Assembly: GCF_903166545.1 (NCBI RefSeq)
Contig: NZ_CAESCH010000001.1
Location: 3,352,001-3,416,000, forward strand
Source of the DNA: Metabacillus schmidteae
Lineage (GTDB): Bacteria > Bacillota > Bacilli > Bacillales > Bacillaceae
Direction: 5' to 3'
Length of the DNA stretch: 64,000 nt
Positions 60,501-64,000 of this stretch are shown in pieces. The notes under the pieces are model-generated. The model did no database searches. It was not told the origin of the DNA and saw nothing but the letters and a program-made list of their open reading frames with translations. Position numbers and translations under genes: made by a program. The number at the start of each line of letters is the position of its first letter. Position 1 is the stretch's first letter.

Positions 60501-62148
60501 TAGGATGGAGAATATTCCCTTCAGTTCCTAGCAATGTCATTGTAGATGTTACAATTTGCTCACGAATCGCATCGATTGGCGGGTTTGTAACTTGGGCAAA
60601 TAATTGTTTAAAGTAATTAAATAATGATTGAGGGCGATCTGATAATACTGCTAATGGCGTATCGTTACCCATTGAGCCCAGTGGATCTTTACCTTCTGTA
60701 ATGATAGGAAGCAGATACTTTTGGATATCTTCATACGTATAACCGAAAGCACGGTGACGCTCTGCAATATCAGTTACGACTTCTTCTTCTAAAACATCTG
60801 ATTGATCATCAAGCTTAATAAGCTGCTCATTTAACCATTCTTGATATGGCTCTTCTTTAGCCATTTCGTCTTTAATTTCTTCATCTGAAATAATACGCCC
60901 TTCCTCTAAATCAATTAGAAGCATTTTACCTGGGCTTAAGCGATCTTTGTATAGAACATCTTTTTCATCTACTTCAATAACGCCTACTTCAGAAGAGAAA
61001 ATGATGTAATCATCTTTTGTTACATAATAACGTGCTGGACGAAGACCGTTACGGTCAAGAATCGCACCTATTTGTTTACCGTTTGTAAATGAAATAGCTG
61101 TTGGTCCGTCCCATGGTTCCATTAAGCAGCTATGATATTCATAGAAAGCTCTTTTTTCAGGGCTCATATGTGGATTCTCTGTCCAAGGCTCAGGAATCAT
61201 CATCATTGCAGCGTGTGCCGGCTTACGCCCTGCTAATACGAAAAACTCAAATGCGTTATCCAGGATAGAAGAGTCACTACCGTCTGCATCAAGAATTGGA
61301 AGTACTTTATCAAGATCTTCACCAAATGCTTCTGATACAAACTGTTGCTCTCTCGCTTTCATCCAGTTCATATTTCCACGTAAAGTGTTAATTTCACCGT
61401 TATGAATTAAATAGCGGTTTGGATGTGCTCTTTCCCAGCTTGGGAATGTATTTGTACTAAAACGTGAATGTACAAGTGAAAATGCAGAAACAAAATCTTC
61501 ATCCTGTAAATCCAAGTAGAAAGCATCAACTTGTTCAGGTGTTAAAAGTCCTTTATACACAATTGTGCTGCTTGAAAGACTAGTAAAGTAGAAACGCAAT
61601 TCACGCTCTCTAGCCCAATTTTCTGCTTGTTTACGAATAACATACAATTTACGTTCAAATGTAATATTGTCTTGGATTGATTCATTTGCTCCAATGAATA
61701 CCTGGCGTACAACCGGACAGCTCATTTTTGCAACTGGTCCAATTTCCTCAGCATTTACTGGTACATCTCTCCATCCTAAAAGTGTCTGACCTTCAGCTTC
61801 AATAAATTTGTTTAGTTGCTCTTCAATTTGCTGGCGTTCAGAATCGTCGTCTGAGAAAAACATCATTCCCACACCATAGCGGCCTTTTTCAGGAAGAGTC
61901 ATTTCCTTGCAAGCCTTCTTGAAGAACGCATCAGGAATTTGCACCATTAAACCAGCGCCATCTCCTGTTAATGGGTCACTGCCTTGTCCACCCCTGTGAT
62001 CTAGTTGGCAAAGCATATTTAGTCCTTTTTTTACAATATCATGTGTAGCGTGGCCTTTAATATGAGCGTATAAACCGATACCGCATGCGTCATGTTCAAA
62101 TTCAGGACGGTAGAGACCTTGTGCTTTAGGTATTTGATTGTAAGTCAT
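57580..62148 (-). CDS. gltA: Glutamate synthase, large (alpha) subunit
   Basis: A 1522-aa enzyme that turns glutamine and 2-oxoglutarate into two glutamates. The N-terminal nucleophile Cys22 (HDACGIGLY) follows a short pro-sequence and hydrolyses glutamine. Central FMN-binding domain: [10 protein letters not shown]...[50 protein letters not shown], and [21 protein letters not shown] (3Fe-4S cluster), then the GXGXG helix at the C-terminus ([20 protein letters not shown]). Length matches B. subtilis GltA. GGGGGGAG precedes the ATG. Expression should need GltC and be repressed by TnrA. Confidence 0.96.
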   Translation of the reverse strand: [1522 protein letters not shown]

Positions 62149-62161
62149 GTATATCTCCCCC

Positions 62162-62178
62162 CGTTAGATAATCTTACA
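62162..62178 (-). promoter_or_regulatory. TnrA box in the gltA leader
   Basis: Minus strand TGTAAGATTATCTAACG fits the TnrA consensus TGTNANATTTTNTNACA with two departures. It lies just downstream of the likely gltA start point, where TnrA represses gltAB in B. subtilis. tnrA is encoded at 45558-45878. Confidence 0.75.
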
Positions 62179-62191
62179 CCCGATAATTTTC

Positions 62192-62257
62192 AGATAATTA
62201 CATTATATCTTTCAAAATTAATGTTAACAATATATAATTTAGATGAAATCAATCTAA
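62192..62257. promoter_or_regulatory. Two LysR-type dyads (probable GltC sites)
   Basis: TTAGAT / ATCTAA, a perfect dyad with a seven-base spacer, sits at 62239-62257 just upstream of the gltA -35. A second dyad AGATA / TATCT at 62192-62210 overlaps the -10. This paired arrangement between divergent gltC and gltA fits GltC activation of gltA and autorepression. Confidence 0.65.
62202..62230 (-). promoter_or_regulatory. gltA promoter
   Basis: Minus strand TTGTTA (62225-62230), 17-bp spacer, TATAAT (62202-62207). Confidence 0.8.
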
Positions 62258-62285
62258 TATTGATATATATGATCGGAGGCCAAAA

Positions 62286-63188
62286 ATGGAATTACGTCAA
62301 TTACGGTATTTTATGGAAGTTGCTGATCGAGAACATGTATCAGAAGCTGCACAATATTTACATGTTGCGCAGTCTGCTATCAGCAGACAAATTGCGAATC
62401 TAGAAGCAGAATTAGGTGTTACCTTATTCGAAAGAGAAGGGCGAAACGTTAAGCTTACACCAATTGGAAAGGTATTTCTTACACATACAAAAACGGCCAT
62501 GAAGGCGATCGATTATGCAACAAAACAAATCGATGAGTATTTAGACCCTGAGAGAGGAACAATTAAAATTGGGTTTCCAACAAGTCTTGCAAGCCATTTG
62601 CTTCCGACTGTCATCTCAGCATTTAAAGAAAAACACCCTAATGTTGCCTTTCATTTGAGGCAGGGATCCTATAATTTTTTAATTGATGCTGTTATTAATC
62701 GAGAAATAGATCTAGCATTTCTAGGGCCTGTACCACAAAACAATCCTGATATTGAAGGTTCTATTTTATTTACGGAAAGCATATTAGCCTTATTGCCTTC
62801 AACACATCCACTTTCATCAAAGAAAAGTATTCTATTGAATGAATTAAGAAACGATTCCTTTGTTTTATTTCCTAAAGGATATATTTTACAGGAAATTGTT
62901 GTGGATGCTTGTAAGCAAGCAGGCTTTGTGCCTAATATCTCCTCAGTTGGTGAGGATTTTGATGCTATTAAAGGTTTAGTTTCCGCCGGAATGGGTGTTA
63001 CCCTACTACCAGAAAGTACGTTTCACGAATCCATCCCCCGCTTTACTGTAAAGGTGCCAATTGAACTTCCTCTAGTTAGAAGATCAGTTGGAATCATTGT
63101 TTCTAAAAAAAGAGAGCTCGCACCTTCAGAAAAAGTATTTTATAAATTTGTAAAAGACTTTTTCTCAATGCTTGAACAATATCAATAA
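62286..63188 (+). CDS. gltC: LysR-family regulator of glutamate synthase
   Basis: A 300-aa LysR regulator: MELRQLRYFMEVADREHVSE and AAQYLHVAQSAISRQIANLE (HTH) and FEREGRNVKLTP, then an effector domain (about 90-295: IKIGFPTSLASHLLPTVI, LAFLGPVPQ, GLVSAGMGVTLLPES). It closely resembles B. subtilis GltC and is divergent from gltA, which fixes the assignment. GltC responds to 2-oxoglutarate and glutamate. GGAGG is seven bases from ATG. A hairpin (GGCTGACAA/TTGTCGGCC, 63197-63227) follows. Confidence 0.95.
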   Translation: MELRQLRYFMEVADREHVSEAAQYLHVAQSAISRQIANLEAELGVTLFEREGRNVKLTPIGKVFLTHTKTAMKAIDYATKQIDEYLDPERGTIKIGFPTSLASHLLPTVISAFKEKHPNVAFHLRQGSYNFLIDAVINREIDLAFLGPVPQNNPDIEGSILFTESILALLPSTHPLSSKKSILLNELRNDSFVLFPKGYILQEIVVDACKQAGFVPNISSVGEDFDAIKGLVSAGMGVTLLPESTFHESIPRFTVKVPIELPLVRRSVGIIVSKKRELAPSEKVFYKFVKDFFSMLEQYQ

Positions 63189-63425
63189 TAAACAAGGGCT
63201 GACAAGATCATTTCACAATTGTCGGCCACTTTGTATTATATCATTAATCAACCGATAGATATTTTGTAAATTATGGGGATTACAATTAAGACGAGTTTCT
63301 ACTATTATATATTGCCGTTACAGCGCTTCCAATTAATCACTTTTCGTATGATAATTCATGATTTGGAAAAGGATAAAGAAGAAAAACTTGGCTCGTCGCC
63401 AAGTTAAATAAAGGAGGACATTTAT

Positions 63426-63611
63426 ATGCGAAAAGCAGACCAATACTTATCAAATGCTCCAAAGGAAGAAAATATTACGATTCAAACAGACAGCACATTT
63501 CCTAATCTGAAAAATATTGATGGAGATTCAGTAAATAAACATAAGCAGCAGGAAGTAGCAAATTCAATACTAGCAGAAAAAGAAATTGGTCAACAACAAG
63601 AAAATCTTTGA
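63426..63611 (+). CDS. Small hydrophilic hypothetical protein (61 aa)
   Basis: A 61-aa, Asn/Gln/Lys/Glu-rich protein (MRKADQYLSNAPKEENITIQ... GEIGQQQENL-like tail ending EKEIGQQQENL), with no hydrophobic segment and no cysteine, probably disordered. AAAGGAGG lies seven to eight bases upstream, a strong site. A short hairpin (AACTTGG/CCAAGTT) precedes it and ATTCAGGG/CCCTGAAT follows at once. It resembles small spore proteins only in composition; the family is not recognised. Confidence 0.65.
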   Translation: MRKADQYLSNAPKEENITIQTDSTFPNLKNIDGDSVNKHKQQEVANSILAEKEIGQQQENL

Positions 63612-63644
63612 GCATTCAGGGGCTTCCCTGAATGTCACTTCCTT

Positions 63645-64000
63645 CTAAGTAAAATAATCTGGAAAATCTGTTATGATCCCATCCACGTTAGAATCTACTA
63701 GATTTTTAATTGACTTTTTATCTCTCACAGTATACGGGATTACTTTCATATGATATGAGTGAATTCGTTTCACTAATTTTTTTGTAACAAGCGCCTTATT
63801 AGGATTTATGTATTGCACTAATGACGACCAATCTCTTAATTGAACATTTGAAACTCCGTGAACTCTATATTTCACTAACAGTCCAAGCGGTACATGTGGC
63901 AAGCTTTTGTGAAAAGTTTCCAGCCATTCGAAGTCAAAGGACTGTATGATAATCTCATTATTCATCGGACGATCAACATGACATTTTTTTAATACTTCCT
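63645..64000 (-). CDS. Glycerophosphodiester phosphodiesterase (partial, C-terminal part)
   Basis: The frame runs off the right edge of the window, so only the C-terminal ~118 residues are present. IIIQSFDFEWLETFHKSLPHVPLGLL, then VIPYTVRDKKSIKNLVDSNVDGIITDFPDYF are the last conserved blocks of GDPD enzymes, which cut glycerophosphodiesters to glycerol-3-phosphate. The catalytic His pair lies outside. The ATG inside at 63965 is not the real start, as the frame stays open before it. Confidence 0.85.
   Translation of the reverse strand, partial: EVLKKCHVDRPMNNEIIIQSFDFEWLETFHKSLPHVPLGLLVKYRVHGVSNVQLRDWSSLVQYINPNKALVTKKLVKRIHSYHMKVIPYTVRDKKSIKNLVDSNVDGIITDFPDYFT

Noticed and set aside
1..64000. 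rRNA, tRNA, CRISPR arrays, prophage or transposase genes
   Set aside because: None seen: no recognisable rRNA or tRNA cloverleaf signals, spacer-repeat arrays or integrase/transposase motifs in the translated frames.

Overview
The window looks like chromosomal DNA from an endospore-forming, low-GC member of the Bacillaceae. The signs are strong AGGAGG-type ribosome binding sites, frequent TTG/GTG starts, sporulation and coat genes (YjcZ-type peptide, CotF-like protein, YyaC protease), Bacillus regulators (OhrR, TnrA, GltC, a CzrA-like repressor, an MhqR-type operator) and proteins closely resembling B. subtilis YhfK, MhqD, YsaA, DacC and PucABCDE. I see no rRNA, tRNA, CRISPR array, phage or transposase gene. 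The mobile-looking DNA is limited to three non-coding palindromic repeats.

Layout. 1-4.1 kb: end of a DUF4397 gene, a tiny acidic lipoprotein, ohrR with a clear promoter and palindrome, and an orphan GH115-type glycoside hydrolase. 4.1-11 kb: a molybdenum/formate island with an FdhF/YdeP-type oxidoreductase, a DUF2294 (MpsC) protein, a frameshifted OFA-family MFS transporter, and the divergent fdhD-moaA-small ORF operon. Two of these genes (fdhF-like and OFA transporter) have 5' leaders that share a conserved hairpin fused to an intrinsic terminator. I cannot assign this element to a known riboswitch, and it is the best candidate here for an undescribed regulatory RNA. 11-20 kb: housekeeping and stress genes (yceI, speD, yhfK, dacC, SRAP protein, an mhqD operon with an MhqR-like operator) and spore-coat genes. 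20-31 kb: cyclophilin lipoprotein, a cNMP/CBS/DUF294 protein paired with a DnaQ-like exonuclease, a secreted metallopeptidase, a CzrA-like repressor with a Zn/Cd ATPase, an SF1 helicase, a cysteine-less rhodanese and a HAD phosphatase. 31-38 kb: two known-type Bacillus palindromic repeats, then the purine-catabolic xanthine dehydrogenase operon pucABCDE ending in an OHCU-decarboxylase homologue that lacks expected catalytic residues. 38-54 kb: HAD phosphatase, VanW lipoprotein, branched-chain aminotransferase (its terminator duplicated around a palindromic element), a sortase-anchored surface protein, aminotransferase, tnrA, MFS transporter, endonuclease IV homologue, phosphoesterase, yyaC, and an alcohol dehydrogenase overlapping a multiply broken cytochrome c peroxidase-like gene. 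54-64 kb: PAS histidine kinase, glutamate synthase gltA-gltB with divergent gltC, and a partial glycerophosphodiesterase.

How parts fit. Two molybdoenzymes (the FdhF-like protein and PucCDE) share a need for MoaA (all molybdopterin), FdhD (formate-dehydrogenase type) and PucA/PucB (xanthine-dehydrogenase type). The nitrogen circuit is unusually complete: TnrA is encoded here, a near-consensus TnrA box lies in the gltA leader, and a GltC-type dyad sits just upstream of the gltA -35.

All calls come from reading the sequence and recalled family knowledge; no database search was run.
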